Shown: positions 11,236 to 24,784, counted from the first letter of the stretch. The stretch is DNA of 64,000 nt from Lutjanus erythropterus (GCA_020091685.1 CM034604.1:12422519-12486518), one strand, 5' to 3'. Program-made: numbers and translations. Notes: generated from the letters alone by a model not told the origin.

Positions 11236-11364
11236 ACCTCCAGATGCCGGCTCAGCTGACGGCAGCTCCGGGTGCTGTGGCAACCAGAAAGCACCACACT
11301 GGAGGAGAGGAGCAGGCGAGGAGCAGTACTCAAGGGGAGGCCACTTACAAACAGTGCACCACTA
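11236..11364 (+). CDS. atad2b: atad2b exon: linker after bromodomain (possible cassette)
   Basis: The exon completes codon 205 (D) and encodes residues 206-247 plus one base of codon 248. The product (LQMPAQLTAAPGAVATRKHH, then a Gly/Glu/Ser/Thr-rich tail ending QCTT) is low-complexity and presumably disordered. I do not recognise it against human ATAD2, whose linker here is also poorly conserved. Support comes from CTGCAG|AC at the 5' edge, the consensus donor GTGAGT at 11365, and phase matching both neighbours. Its length of 129 bp is a multiple of three, so including or skipping it keeps the frame. The upstream pyrimidine tract is weak and a (CA)25 repeat lies close by. It could be a cassette exon, or less likely a false exon. 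Confidence 0.6.
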
Positions 11365-12330
11365 GTGAGTATTCAAACTGTCTTTCAGACGACACTCTAA
11401 TTGCTGATGAGAGTGTGATCTTCCATATGTGTGCCCTCCGTACTGCGCATACTCACCTTATAGGACAATTTAAAGGGGAAGTTAGGTACTTTTCATGAGG
11501 ATGACGTTTTCCTGCTCATGAAGCTGTGCACCTGTGTCTACATGGACCAAGATGTGTTGTGGGAAAGCCAGAACAACAGAAGTTGGCCAAAACATAGTCA
11601 GGAATGCAAACACTTTGGTTTTCAGTGAATGTCACTTTTTCCACTTAAGTTTTTGGTAACTTTATATGAATTGTCCAGATCTAAAGAGGTTTTTTTACTG
11701 CATTTTATATACATCAGTTAAGCAAATTCATTAAAATATGCAATAATGGAGATTAGTATTTATGATAGAATAGTTGCAGTAGAATGTGCCAGAGGCCATC
11801 AATTTTGGGGTTTTATCCCCTACTTGGTTACTTTTGACTTCTACTTTTTCTTTTTTTTTTCTTTTTTTTGTGTTTAAGAATGAACATTGTTACTTTTCTA
11901 AATCAGAAAACATGAAACATAGTTTAGTGCTTAACATGTCTCTTATTGGACCAAATTAATCATACATTAAATATTCATATTTATGTTAACATATAGCACA
12001 GGCTTTTGACACATTGTCATATGATATAATGCCATCAATTTTTTTTTTTACTTCTGTTCTTTTCTTTTTTCACCATAAATGTTTTTGCATCCTTGGTTGC
12101 GTCATGATAGGTGACAAAAAACTCATCTAGCAGGTCCCCTGGCAACCCAGATATGGAGACTAGCTGAAGTAGCATGTAGGTCCACCTTAAATTCAGTGAT
12201 GTCACTGGATTTAAGGAAGAACTTCAAATTTTACAGCCAAAGAACTCACTTTTCTTGGCTAATTGAGCATGCACTGAGGAATTTATTGCTTTAATTGACG
12301 CCATTTACCACCAACACTGACTGAACATCC

Positions 12331-12346
12331 TTTTTTTTTTTTTTTT
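12331..12346. repeat. Poly-T tract (16 nt)
   Basis: A run of sixteen T in the large intron, ordinary low complexity. Confidence 0.9.
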
Positions 12347-12514
12347 CTTTAAGTGAGAGCAATCCACTGTCAGGCCACATGCTGTAAATAATTGTTTTGG
12401 TAGATACATTTTCTAAGCATTTTCTGTGTACCAGTATTTTACAATGCAGCGAGCCACTTCAAAAATACATGAACATGAATAGCTTTTATGCTCATACTGA
12501 TTGTGTCTGCATTT

Positions 12515-12552
12515 TTTGAAAAAAAGAAAAAGAAAAAAAAAGGAAAGAAAAA
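12515..12552. repeat. A-rich low-complexity tract
   Basis: The tract is a run of A broken by single G or GG, giving an artefactual poly-lysine frame on the + strand. It is not coding. Confidence 0.9.
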
Positions 12553-14399
12553 AGCACTTCGACCCCCAGCTCAAACAAAGGCAGAAATAAACCAGAATCT
12601 CCCAGGTACACTTCTGCCTTTCTCACTCACACACTCAAACTTTTCTTCTCTCTCTCTCGCCTTGTTTTTCTCTCCCGTCTCTGACGCAGCAGCAAGCAGC
12701 TGTGTTGTATTACAGCAGTATACCAGATGTATGTGGTGCCACACACCTGCTTTCTCACGCATTACACACGCATACACATACATTTCTCAGCGGCGAAGAA
12801 GCACCACACTGAGCAGCCTCATTAGCGAGGCTGCTCTCTCCTAACCACTCAGAACATGACCACGCCACAGAGCAATTACATGCCCACCTGTGGCAAACGG
12901 CAGGTGCCTAAGGGTGACGGGAGAGCCAGGTAGGGGCAGGGGGCAGACTAATGAGGCTGTTACGAGAACGAATCAGAGGTAAGCGGGTTTTACGTGTAAT
13001 CTGGAGAATGCCCTCCAGCTTCCACTCGGACAAAATAAGAGGAGATGGACTAAAAGAGGCACCTTCAGCAGTCATCATGAGTTGTACAGAATCTAGAAAA
13101 GACATAAAAGAGCACAGAGGTATAGTATGTGTAGAGAGAAATCCTTTAACTGAAGAAATATTCACCAAAATCCTCTCCATTGATGCCTTTTCTGTGTGAC
13201 ATTAAGGCATTGGCTGAAGCTGTAAGCCTCGATTATCATAATAGTCTGTTTGTTGTAACCAAAGTTTAGATTGATTTTTGTGTGTGTATGTAGTACATTT
13301 GTCCAACACAAGGTGGTGCTTGTCCCTCATGAGAGTGTCTCCAACAGAGACCCTGCTGTGTGGGTAAACCATTCCTTCCCAGGGAGATGGTCCCCTCTTG
13401 AGAGATGAGGGCCTCTGTTGGCCACCATAAATACTGTTAGACTCTGGGCATGTCTGAGTCACAAGATCACTGCAGTTTATCTTGTCCTGCTAATCCTGGA
13501 GAAAACGGTTCTACAGTCGGGAGGTAATATTTAGACTTAATTATTTAATTCCCCCCAAGCAATTCAGTCCAGGGTAAACTAATGGAGCTTTGATTAAATA
13601 CTGAAACATCAGACTTGATTCAGAAGTTTTTCAAAGATTTATTTTTTGGTTAAGGGGTGGAGATGTAGATATCTATTATACACAGTTTAATACAGTGCAG
13701 TACATCACAGACACATCTCTGGCACTAAAAGCTGATTAACAAATGCATGGTTACTGCCATGGTATTATTTTATCACCTGATATAGTGTAGCTGGAGGTTT
13801 TAAAATATAATAGGTTACAAATTAGTTATTGCTGTTTTTAAAAACGTAATAAGTATGTAAATTATTTTATTACTTTTTGACTACTTTTCCAACAAATGCC
13901 AAAAGCAATACACATTGATGTGATTTGCAGATGAGAGGCTGTCCAAATTTAAACAAGAAACAATCAAAAACAAAATTTGAGTGCATACTGCCTGATAAAT
14001 GGAGTCTATCTAGATGTAGAGACAGCTCCTTGTAACCTGTCCTACCCTTCACTGAGTTGCACTCAAATTTGTCCAAACAGCGTTGTTAACTCGCATTGTC
14101 AGAAGTATGCCAATAGTAGGCATTCCTGCATGGCAAAAAAATACATACATATAGGCTTTGTAGCGAATATAATATATTTTCATGTAACCCCTTTGTGATC
14201 GCCAAAGGTGTTAGAGGTGTGTCCCATTTTTCTTTTTTTCTAATTTGATATAAAGCATGGCTTGTTACATCTTATTAGTGGACTATAAAATAAAAGTCTT
14301 TGTGGAATACAAATATGTTTATTTTATAATTTAATCATGTAGCTGTATTACATATAACTACTTTCTTCCCAGCACTGTGCAGGTGTACCTAATTAAGTC

Positions 14400-14810
14400 A
14401 GCTTGGTATGTATTATTGGTGCATATGAATTACGGCTATTGAAAACTATTCATTCACATAGCTCTAACAGTGTGAAACAAAAGCAAACTAAGAGAAGAGT
14501 ATTAATGTTAATCACCTAATTGAGTAATTGTGTAATCCAGACAAACCTCTTTGCTTCTTTTTTAAGGATGGCAACCAGCAGTAGCCCCCGTATGTGCTAC
14601 TTTTAGTTGTAGTCGTTATCTACAAAGCCAAATGTCACAGATGCGGACCACCAATTTAGATGCTCTTGGGAGAGTCGTTATCAGCCTCCACCAGAGGCTT
14701 AATTAATTAGGCTAACTCAGGTGATTAATTTGTGACATCGGCAGCCAGTTCTCACCTGGAGCACCTCAGCAAGGCAGCTATTAGGCTAATTGATCACAGA
14801 GTCAGTCATG
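14400..14810. promoter_or_regulatory. Candidate conserved non-coding element
   Basis: The stretch has no repeat signature and holds many homeodomain-type cores: TGTTAATCACCTAATTGAGT near 14508, CTTAATTAATTAGG at 14698-14711, GTGATTAATTTG and GGCTAATTGATCA. This base style is typical of developmental enhancers kept between vertebrates. No alignment was possible, so this is inference only. Confidence 0.3.
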
Positions 14811-15710
14811 TCTGGAGGTATGACACAGCCTCGTAATGAAAGCACAGTGCATCTGGTGGAGGAGATGCCGAGTTCTGTGTCAATTCTGGAGAAATAAAAC
14901 TCTTCATGAAATTGCACCCGCTGTAGCCAGGTCATTTTGGGGGTTGCTGGTTTTCCCTTCCCTTTCTGTGGAAGGTCAGGACACATGAAGGTTAAAGTTA
15001 TCCTAGATCATTTCCTGCAGGGGGAAGCCTATCAGGAGCTGTTTTGGTATCTGCAGTTCTATAGGGCTTTTATCTGGGCCACCTCTCCCTCTCTCCTTCC
15101 CATCCCTCTTTTCCGTTTGCCTAGAGCCGCGAATTGCCTGTGACATTCAGATATGACAGAGTGGGATGAGGTGCGCTATTTGGAACTGTGGAGAAAGTTA
15201 CGCGAAAGGCTTTTTGAAAGCTAAGGATATTTCTGAATCAGGTGTTAAAAGCAGTGGCCGTGGATAAGGCCCGGCTGTTGAGATCTAGAAGGCAGGGGCA
15301 GCTGCTGCCGCTGCTGGGTCAATCAGGGGTAGGCAGATGGGAGACCTTGCTGCTGTTAATGCACAGGAAAACAGGAAGAATGATGTGGTTTCCATTTGCC
15401 TGCATGAATAGCTCTGTCATGCTTTCTCTTCTTCCCTCATTCTCACAGCTATTTTCTCTACCCACCCCCCTCCCTCTCTCCTGCCACTCCCTCCCAAGAG
15501 GAGCAGAAAACCCAAGGCCCATTACCTGGGCCAACGTCGTGGGTTCATTTGTAGGGCATCACCACAAGGATCCGGTTCATATGGAGTGTCTTCCTTTCAT
15601 TCATAATTAAGTCATCTCAGTTTGTCTCATTCACTCATGACTGTTTCTAGCAAGTTGAATTTGCTGTATTTTTCTGTGACAGACAGAGGGCATATGCTAT
15701 TTATTGCTAC

Positions 15711-16220
15711 AAGGAGAAATATGTAAGACCCTAGCGTTCAAAAATGAGTATTGCAGTCCTCTTGTGAATTAGAGCCATAGAAGGTATATTGAATAGGTTG
15801 AAGGCCTATTTAATATACGATCTATGATTCAAGTGAATTGTTGCCCCTTCTTCCCCACCCGAAGCTCAGGCAAGTTGCCTGCAGGAGTGTAATAGGCTGC
15901 TTTTTACTGACTATAATTTTGTCAATTGTCTGTCAAGTAAAGCTAAGCCTGTTATCCTGAAAACAAAAGCCCACTGCTCTGAAAATATACACTCTAGTAT
16001 TATAGTTCAGTGACTACCTGCCTTACTGCCTCCCAGACTCCATTAACATATTGCTCAATTTAACCATTATCAACATCTACTCCTTCCAAACAGTTATTAA
16101 TAATTTATTATGACTCATAAGTAGACACTAACTCATTCAGCGAATATTCAGCATTAATTTTAAATATAAAACCGGTTATTTTATCCTTTAGTATAGTAAA
16201 TTAATTACAGATTTCTCCTT
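15711..16220. mobile_element. MITE, AAGGAGAAATATGTA family, copy 1
   Basis: The element starts AAGGAGAAATATGTAAGACC and ends ACAGATTTCTCCTT, which are inverted repeats of about 12 bp. It is 510 bp long. A second copy of nearly the same length is at 61122-61644. Shared inner blocks include AGTGACTACCTGCC/AGTGACTGCCTGCC, CAGACTCCATTAA and ATTCAGCATTAATTT/ATTCAGTATTAATTT, in the same order. There is no transposase frame, so it is a non-autonomous DNA transposon, possibly hAT-derived. Confidence 0.8.
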
Positions 16221-18031
16221 TAACTAAATATCAATGTCCAGTCACTCTCTTACTTTTCTTAAATGTCATAGACTACAGTGTTGTGCCACTTTCCAGACTT
16301 TTTCTAGTAAAACCTTTCTATGCCTGTGTTATTTGGCGTGGTTCACCAGTGTTTTTCCACTGCTAGTTGACAAGATTCCTTATTCAACTGTTGAACTGTT
16401 TGCGGAAGAAAAGAATAACGATGCAGCCGCTGCATAATGTGTCCTCCGCGTCACTCAATAGCACGCCCAAGGCAACAGCTACCAGGCGGCATTCATGTAG
16501 ATGGAACACTGCTGTGTCTTGCCGCTCCCCCGCCTTGTATCTCACATCACAGTAAACAGACAGCTCCTCTCTCCCCATTGCCAGTGTCAATCCATCACAA
16601 GACCTTGATGGGATATTTAAAGTCATAATAAACACTTGCGCTTCCTTTTACCCCGGGCTGAAGTAGTTACTGTGTAAAAGGATGGCCTGGATTTTTGCTC
16701 AGGACAAAAGGACAACAGGCACACAGCCTGTGACATGCTGTCATGGTTGCTGTGCACAAGGAAATAGGTTAACAGGATGACGTTTTTTTTTTCATTTAAC
16801 ACAAAGCACTGCTGAAGTTAATTTTCTCATCTGTGCCTTTCCTCTTTCTGATGACATCCAACCAGAAAGAAAGGGACTGTTTTGCATGTTCCCTGATGTC
16901 CATAATATCAAGTATTTGTTTTACTTGCAGCAGCTACAAATCAGTTGTGCCATTATCGATTTTCTAAAGCTTTACTTTACTCAAGGAAATGAATTGAGAG
17001 TTTAGTGACGTGTGAACACACTGTTGGGCAGTTCACGTCACTGCACAAGCTGCTCTTTCATTCCAAGCAATTTTGTAAACACCCTCAAAATCTAGAAAAG
17101 GTTAAAGGAAAGCTTTCCCTTTTTTTCCTTGCTGCTGCTCTTGGCTGTAGTTCTCTCACATTTTCTTTCCACGTCACACAATTCTTCCGTTACAGTGTTC
17201 CCACTTGTTTTCCTCCTTCATCTCACGTCTTTTATTCCAAATTTGAAAGCTGGAAAAGAAAATGTGATAATCAGATTCCGTTCTGTAGTTGATCCTGCCT
17301 TGTTTGGCAAAATGATTTACAAGATGCATAACAGGGGTTTTCTTCCAGCCAAATTTGAATACTGGTATATCTTTGTACTAATAGATTCCTATATTCATAC
17401 TAGATAATTTATTTTAATTCTGTCATCATATTGTACATTTAAATTGCCATTGCGTGTCCCACAACCCTTTCTTGAAGGCATCTGGTACAGGCTACAGATG
17501 ATGAATGGCATCTTGTTCTGTGGATGCAATATTTCTTAAGCTTCCCAAGGGTCAACATCACAAAACAAAGCATCTTGCCTGAAACCGAAATAGCGATGTT
17601 ATTATTTAGTTATTAGAACTGGACACTGATTCTCCCCAAGCTACTTCTCGGCTACCAGGCGAAAACAATCTTGAGTTGCACACTCTGACACCCTGAGGCA
17701 CTCACTAATAAAATCCATGCAAAGCATGCAAAGCCCTGAGCGAATAAGCGCTGAGCTTAAGCTGCCATTTTGTGGGCACAGATGCCTCTTGGATCATTGT
17801 GGCACCAAGCGTGAAATGAATGTAAAATCATCCATGATGCCTCTTGCTTCCATTTATTGTTTTAGGGTGCAGATGAGCTGACATCAGTGTTAGTGTCTCC
17901 GAAGATTCATTCTGTGTCTGTGGGTCTTTTTACTCCCAGCATATTTCTGTATATAGTTGCTGCTGCGTGCTGAGTGTACACAATTGACAAGGTTGGGTGG
18001 TGATCCTCTTCACATGATTTTAATGTCTGTC

Positions 18032-18046
18032 TTTTTTTTTTTTTTT
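18032..18046. repeat. Poly-T tract (15 nt)
   Basis: A plain homopolymer run in the large intron. Confidence 0.9.
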
Positions 18047-19399
18047 ACTGTGCATTGCAAATAACCATATATATTATTGCAAACAGCCTACATTTCTGCC
18101 TGAAACAAATGAGCCCACAGAGTTGCACTGGAATGATTGAGAGTTGCTGCTCATTGCCTCTGTGCATGCCCAATGACTGCAAGCTGTGCTGCCTGAGGAC
18201 GTTAGAAAGGTGATGGAAAGAGAGAAGAGAGAGTGAGTGAATGAGGGAGGAAGGCTTTTGAATGCTATACAGAAAGAGGCATAGTGCTGACAATTCCCAA
18301 TCATGATATATGTGGTTACTGACTTTTCAGAAGCTAAGCTTAAGCCAGTATTCTATATTCCGATGCCGCAAGTGCCTGAGAGTTCACTAGGCTTCGTGTG
18401 TCGCAAATATCGTCATCGGAAGGTGTATACAAACGCTCTGTGCGGATATCCATGTGCCTCCAACCTGGGGTTGGGCAAATGGTAGGATTCATTTCAACCA
18501 AGCCATAATTGGTGATTGAAGAGTGGGGACACTTAAAAAGAGGGTTTGGGTGCGTTTTACATTGTTTGAACAACATGCCTTTAACGATGAGTTAACAAGG
18601 CAATTAACCTTGTTTTACTTTGGTAAAAGGGAGAAACTTTAATCCAGAAGGTGGATGGCTGTATCTTTCTGTTTAATTAGGACAATTGGTATAAGATTGG
18701 TTGATTTGTAACATATCATTTTTAACATATCTCCCAGCCCTATTATGACTGCAGACTTGTCCACACCACCACTACAGAAGCTGATCTGCAGCATATGTGT
18801 GGAACGTGGACTCCAAAAAGTAGTATGAAAGGAACAAATAGGCATCTTTTGGCGTCTGCAGTTGTTTAGAAGTCCATTTAGAAGTATAGTCCAGCCCCTT
18901 AGTGTTTCACTTACGATGCTGGGAGGATGTAAATACTGCCAATGTGTAGCTGGTTGTTTGCTGTAATGCTGTTTTCTCTTCACCTGATGTCAAAGCTTTG
19001 AAAATCTCAGCAGCCTTCATGTAGTGTCTACATGCTGAATTTCTGCTGATTGACTGGTTAATCAGATGGCTGGACCTCAAATGACACATTAATTGTTTTG
19101 AGTTTGTGTTTTCTTTCTAGGAAAATCTGTCCATCACAAATTACATTCAGAGGCTTCCATGGGTGTATTGGATTTTCACAAAGGATTGGCTGGCCTGCCA
19201 TTCCAATTAAAGTGGATCTAGTGCTGTGCTTTGGATGATAAAAAATCTGTCTTTTTTTCTGTCTGTTTCTCTCCAACACTAAAGAGCAGCCCAGTATCTC
19301 AGCATTTAGGCTGTACTACAGACAGAAAATTATACAGGCCCTCCTGGGCTTTTACCCTCATTGTATTTTTTTTTTTTACCATAGTGCAGTCGATTAGTC

Positions 19400-20330
19400 A
19401 ATTTCAGTAAACATCAGAAGCTAGTAAACGCCAAGCGGCCTAATGGGGTGCATTCCCTCTCTCTGCTTGGTTCTGATAAGTTGTAATTGACTGGAACAAT
19501 TGCACAAACATGATGCATTAGTGCCTGATTAGTTGAAATGACTTATGGATTTGTTGGTGAGATACAAATTATCTTTTGGACTTTATGCACTACTCTAACC
19601 CAGCTTGATGGAAAGTAAACTGGTATCTGTTTCTCATTAAGATCCACCTTTTTAATAATGCGGCCAGCTTGTGCAGTATGGTTTGCACTTGAAGATTCAG
19701 TTACTGGTTGTCTGATTTAAAATATATTACCCTCCATACTCTGGGAATACCAGAGGAGGTATCACCCCAACCACTGTTCTCTTAGATTTCTTGTAAATTA
19801 ACTTTCCTTAATACAAACTCAACCATTCATGCAAACATCTCTGGGGACTCTTTAAGATACGGCTGCATTAAGCGACACGAGTCACATCAGACCACCATAA
19901 GAACAGGAATGTGCACTGACTGGGTTTTTAATTACATCAAATTGCTCGTAGAATTGCACTTATCCAGGCTAATCGCCACTTCTCCATTAAACCCAGAGAC
20001 GAGATGCATTTTCTCTCAACAGAGCTGCCCCCTTTCCAGCTAACCTCTCATTAAGACATGTCATGAAATTTGAGGGCAGTTACATAACTCATCAGCTCTC
20101 CGGTGCCTAAGTCAGACCTGTGAATGGTTCATTGTTATTTATCAAACCATCTTATCTGTGGCATGTCAGTTACTAATGACCCCCGTGTTCATGCAGCCAG
20201 AGTTAACGTGACAAATTTCAGTAAGAGCTTTTAATTATTTGATGAACCAGTTCTGCTCTTTGTTGATGTGGCACCATCATGCTATTCAGGGACAAGTGGC
20301 TGCAAATTGCTCTCTCTCACACAGGCCTTT
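19400..20330. promoter_or_regulatory. Candidate conserved non-coding region
   Basis: About 900 bp without obvious repeats, with frequent homeodomain-like cores (TGTAATTGACTGG near 19482, TTTTAATTACATC near 19926, AGCTTTTAATTATTTG near 20226). The look resembles a cluster of long-range enhancers. Only a cross-species alignment could settle it. Confidence 0.25.
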
Positions 20331-20872
20331 TTGATGGGCAGACCTTACATTGGCACCCTACAAATTCAATCAAATGCCACCACAAACCAAAAATGAACAT
20401 TGAATTGTTGTCAATCTAGTAGTCTTACAAAAAATGAAATATTATCACCTTCACAAGCTAAGATTTATTGCAGAGCTTTTGTATTAGATTATATCACATT
20501 ATAAGCTTTCTGGGCAGTAGGGTCCATTCACTTTAGAATATTATGTATGGGAAAAACTACTGAAGGCTATTGTTTACATTGTGTTTTTGCACTTTGGGAT
20601 CCCAAATCAAATTTAGGGTTTGCGTGTTAGGACAGATGTTATTCGCAAATCTCAGCTCTGAAGTTATGAAAAAGTTTTGAAATGTAATTGTAAAGTAAGT
20701 GTGGGAGGGCTGAATATATGAGCTTCCCTTGCCTCAGGAAATATCCCAATAGTACAACCACTAACTTGGAATGGAGGAATATGTTTATAGACAGAAATAT
20801 GAATGCAGATAATCACTTATCTATTCATTTTAACATTACTAGTAATAATTGTTGAGAAATTGCTTAAATTAG

Positions 20873-21120
20873 TGTTGCGCAATTAATCGAAATATTATCA
20901 AAATCACAATATGACCAAGTGCAATATCCAAAGTGCAGAAGCTGCAGTTTTTTGATAAAGGAAAAATATGTGACAAACAGCATTATAATGAAGCACTGTA
21001 GTGCTGCAGAGATGCCCTGGCCTACAAATTTTGTTCTCAAGATGTAAGAAAACATGTTTGTTTGCCACAGACCCCTAACCTGACACAGCCGATGGTTTGT
21101 TACACAGAACTTGTGCGTGA
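20873..21120. repeat. Teleost dispersed repeat (GCAATTAATCGAAATATTATC family)
   Basis: The stretch begins TGCGCAATTAATCGAAATAT and continues with ATCACAATATGACCAAGTGC, a phrase I recognise from many teleost introns. It is non-coding. The class is probably a hAT-like non-autonomous DNA element. The right border is uncertain. Confidence 0.6.
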
Positions 21121-21957
21121 GCTTGTGATCTTGTCAATCCAGCTACCTCGCAAGGTAAACAGACCCCAACAAATATATTGGTTAAAAAAAAAGAAAGAAA
21201 ATTGAAATGCCAAAATGATCATTCCCACTAATCTCAATTGCACTATCTATCAAAATAAATGCAATGTGACTTTTTTAACATATCATACAGATCTAGCTTA
21301 AATGCTCTATCTTTTGTATCACTTTTATCAGTGATGTTGCAAACCAGTTTTGAACAATGAAATAAACGTGCCCAACCTGCCTGACTACCTTGAAGTAGAC
21401 TGCTTTTAGTTGAGAAGAAATATGAACTGTGTACATGTGAATATGTAATTTAGCTCTGGCCAAACATGATCCTTTCCACCAAGGTGAAAGAAACAGTAAC
21501 CGTTATAAACCCCACAGGTGTATGCAGGTGTAGCAGTGGGCTGTAAAAGTACTGGAAGCACCTGCAGTGCTAATGGCACTTTAGAGTGAGCAACTCAGTT
21601 TGGCACCTTAGAGAGGCCATTCAGTTGGTAATGGCAATGCAAGAACTGCGATTAGCAGATCAAGAGTACAGTAATGCATGAATTGCCTGCCTGAACTATC
21701 AGACTCGCTTCATTTCAGCTAGACAATTTACATACTGGATAGGAACATTTTTAGTAAGAATAAATGTCAATACAAGTCTTTATTTGGGTGTCAGGCTCTG
21801 TTTTGATCACTGCTTGCACCATGAAGAAGTTAGGATTAACCTTAGACTTGACGCTGTCTGTGAATATTATAATTAATTAATGGCAGGCTCACATACAACC
21901 AAACCTATATCCAAGTTTTCTTATAAGGAGAACAAAATGATGTGGGCTGTTGTACTC

Positions 21958-22080
21958 ATGGATTGGATTTTTTTAGGTCGCCAACTATTTTGATAATCAA
22001 TTGTTTTGTGTTCGAGGGATTTAGTAGAACTTGTTGCATTCACCAATTTTCTCGCATTTTGAATTTTCTTTCAGATATGA
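21958..22080. repeat. Teleost repeat fragment (CGCCAACTATTTTGATAATC family)
   Basis: CGCCAACTATTTTGATAATC followed by an AATTGTTTTG-like end is part of a widespread fish repeat. A related inner section of the same family appears at 56970-57240. Right after it, a 13-bp unit is repeated in tandem (AGATATGAACACAG twice, 22074-22098). Confidence 0.55.
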
Positions 22081-24494
22081 ACACAGATATGAACACAGTT
22101 TGAGTGGTGCAGGCCTGTCATAGAGTCAAGTGCAGTTAATCTGCTGGTATCCAAACCGAAGTTCTTTCTCAAAACTATTATTCTGAATGAGGGAGCAGCT
22201 AATATTGACGCTGATCCGGGATCCATGGTCGATCTCACTTTTTAGTACTTATTTAAGAGAGCAGCAGTGTATTTAATATGCAGCAGTGATCTGCAATCAC
22301 AACACACCATTATTCATTGATGATGTTTACAAGAGCAGGACCCCATTGTCTCAACTCTTGAATGTCACTTTTAAAAAGTTGATTAGTAGATGTTGTAGCA
22401 GCAAAGGTCTTGAAAAAGACAAGTGATTAGAAGACTTTCAAGAGGGCTGAGCCCAGCCTGCTCATGCAAGGAAGCAGATGTTTGTTTTAGTATCAGCAGT
22501 GAGGAGCAGATGATCATCAGGACACAGAAGGTTGAAATTTAGGGCATGGAAAATGTGGAACAAAATTGTTAGTTTGAGCAAATAATTGCTCACTGTACTA
22601 GTGATTTGTTATGACATCATGCATGTGACTGAAATGATGTGATGGACGTGAGACCTAATTTTAATTTAATTTGCCACCATTTAAAAAGTCAGTGAATCTT
22701 ATATCTCATCCAGCAAGGTGTCTATGTAGAGCAAAGAATCCCTGTGTAAACAGTGTTTAATTTAATATCTCTTTCTGCCGAGTCCCATTATTATACAGCT
22801 GTAACGACCTGAATCCCTTAACAGACTCGCAGGGTATCTAATTGGTATCTAATCTAATCAATTTAGCAGTTCCGACAAAGTACAATGGCTATCCCTCACA
22901 GTGAATGTGATACGCCTCCAGATCATGGCTTTTGTCGACGGTCAGCACAGTGTAAGCAAACATAGCATTAACAATATATCCAGGAGTAATTTCAATAATA
23001 ACATGCCATTTTGAACCTGTGTGTTTTTGTATTTTGTATTGTCTGCATTGTTAAATTAATGTATTTTGAAACTCTATTAGTTACATTAATTCCAAGGTTA
23101 GATTGTAAGAAAGATGCAGCTACAACTAAAGTATAAAAACTGTACTGGCAAGAAATAACTGCAGGCACTTACTGCTCTTGGTAATAAAGCTCAGATCTCC
23201 AACATAGAACTTAATTAGCTGATTTTACTGTTCTTATCATATGGAAGCATACTTGGGCTGGAATGGAAATTTTACCCATGAACAAGAAGCTTAGAGGATG
23301 CAGTCTGGTTTTGGTAAAGATATAATTCTCCACCTTGTGCACTAACACTGTTTTGAAGGTCCTATATTGTGGTTGTTCTCATTTTTTTTGCCAAAGGGCA
23401 AGCCAATGTCTCAAGGCACACCTGTATTCAAGTCTGTGCAAAATAGCTTCTATAAAGTGTTCTCACTCTTTTCACTCTCTAAAGTGTAGTTTTATTCAAT
23501 ACCATTTTTTTTCAAACGATTATATTACTTGTGAAATATTCATTAAAATATTTCAAGAATTCATTTGAAACTTTTTAAATCAAGACTGAAGCAGCAAAAC
23601 ACCCATTTTACTGATTGAATGGATCTTGAATCCAGTCAGAGACCTTGATCTTGGAATGGACACATGGAAAATAATGCTCAAACCTCTCTTTTAATGTCTG
23701 AGGGTGTTTGGCAAATATGCACGCTCCCCAGCTCCCTGTGGCAGCTAATGCCATCTGGCAAATGGCAAAAAACTGGGCTTCGCTTTGACATAAGCTTTTA
23801 AAGGATTTTTTTAGGGTATAGGTTTTGCCTCTGTTGGGAATTGAGTGCATACAAACTACTCATATAGTATATTAAAAATGCAGTTGTATATTGCAATAAT
23901 AATGTATGGTTGTCACCTGGACTTGCCTCATGACACACCCACTGTTACAGTGAAATCCCCATTTGTTCACAGTATTTAACTTCAGTGTTTCATTTACACA
24001 GTAGCCAGCTGTTGGACGTTGCCATTCTCCTTGGAGATGTCATGCTCTCCTCCTCAAAGGGTGTGATAACTCGTACGTCAGTCAAATGAGTCAACCGGTG
24101 CACGTCTCTTTACCTCATCGCTCCTGCCTTACAGCTTGTCTGTATGAATGTTTTTGCTGAGGGCGACAGACCTTTCCCCCCAGAAGGCTTTCATACCCCG
24201 CTTTGTATGTATGCGTGTGCGTGGGCTGACATCTTCAACAGCACTTGGAGCTGCTGGTGCATTAGGGCATATCTGTCTTCTGAGAAGAGGGCACCACAGG
24301 CACCGTCATCCCACTGGCCATTTACTGAGCAGCAGAGAGGAGAGGGACAGAGAAAGATAGATGCTCTGACTGAATTATGTCTTCATTTCCTCCACCTCGT
24401 GTCTGTATTCCCTCTTTGTAGTAGTATTGATATGCAGTCAATATGTGGCCCGCCATTCATGCACACAGTCACATACCTATGACAGAAAACAACC

Positions 24495-24550
24495 ATGCAG
24501 GGTTCGATGTCTTGCTCAAGGGCACTTCAACATGTGAGGGCAGGAAGGGG
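24495..24550. repeat. Short repeat fragment (CTTGCTCAAGGGCACTTC motif)
   Basis: TTGCTCAAGGGCACTTCAAC is a phrase common in dispersed teleost repeats. Only this short fragment is recognisable. Confidence 0.4.
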
Positions 24551-24784
24551 TGAGGAGTGAAATTTTAATGTAATGTGATTTTGAAGGTCTGTTCTATACA
24601 TGTGACATCTATTGCATGGCTGTCCATCCTGGGATACGGATCCCTTCTCTGTGGCTTGTACTGAGATTTCCACCATCTTAAATGACAAGACGTGTAGCTG
24701 TGTTGCAGTGTATATGTGAACTGGAGTCAGTCTTTTGTGGTGGGGTGGAAATTTTCTCATGGTGTTACTACTATGGAGTCTTGT

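Noticed and set aside
10962..11333. Open frames with His-Thr or Cys-Val repeats
   Set aside because: They arise from translating the CA microsatellite.
12488..12844. 118-codon frame with poly-Lys
   Set aside because: It is created by the A-rich tract and has no protein-like content afterwards.
24144..24482. 112-codon open frame in the giant intron
   Set aside because: No conserved motif, no phase-compatible donor and acceptor pair, and out of step with atad2b.
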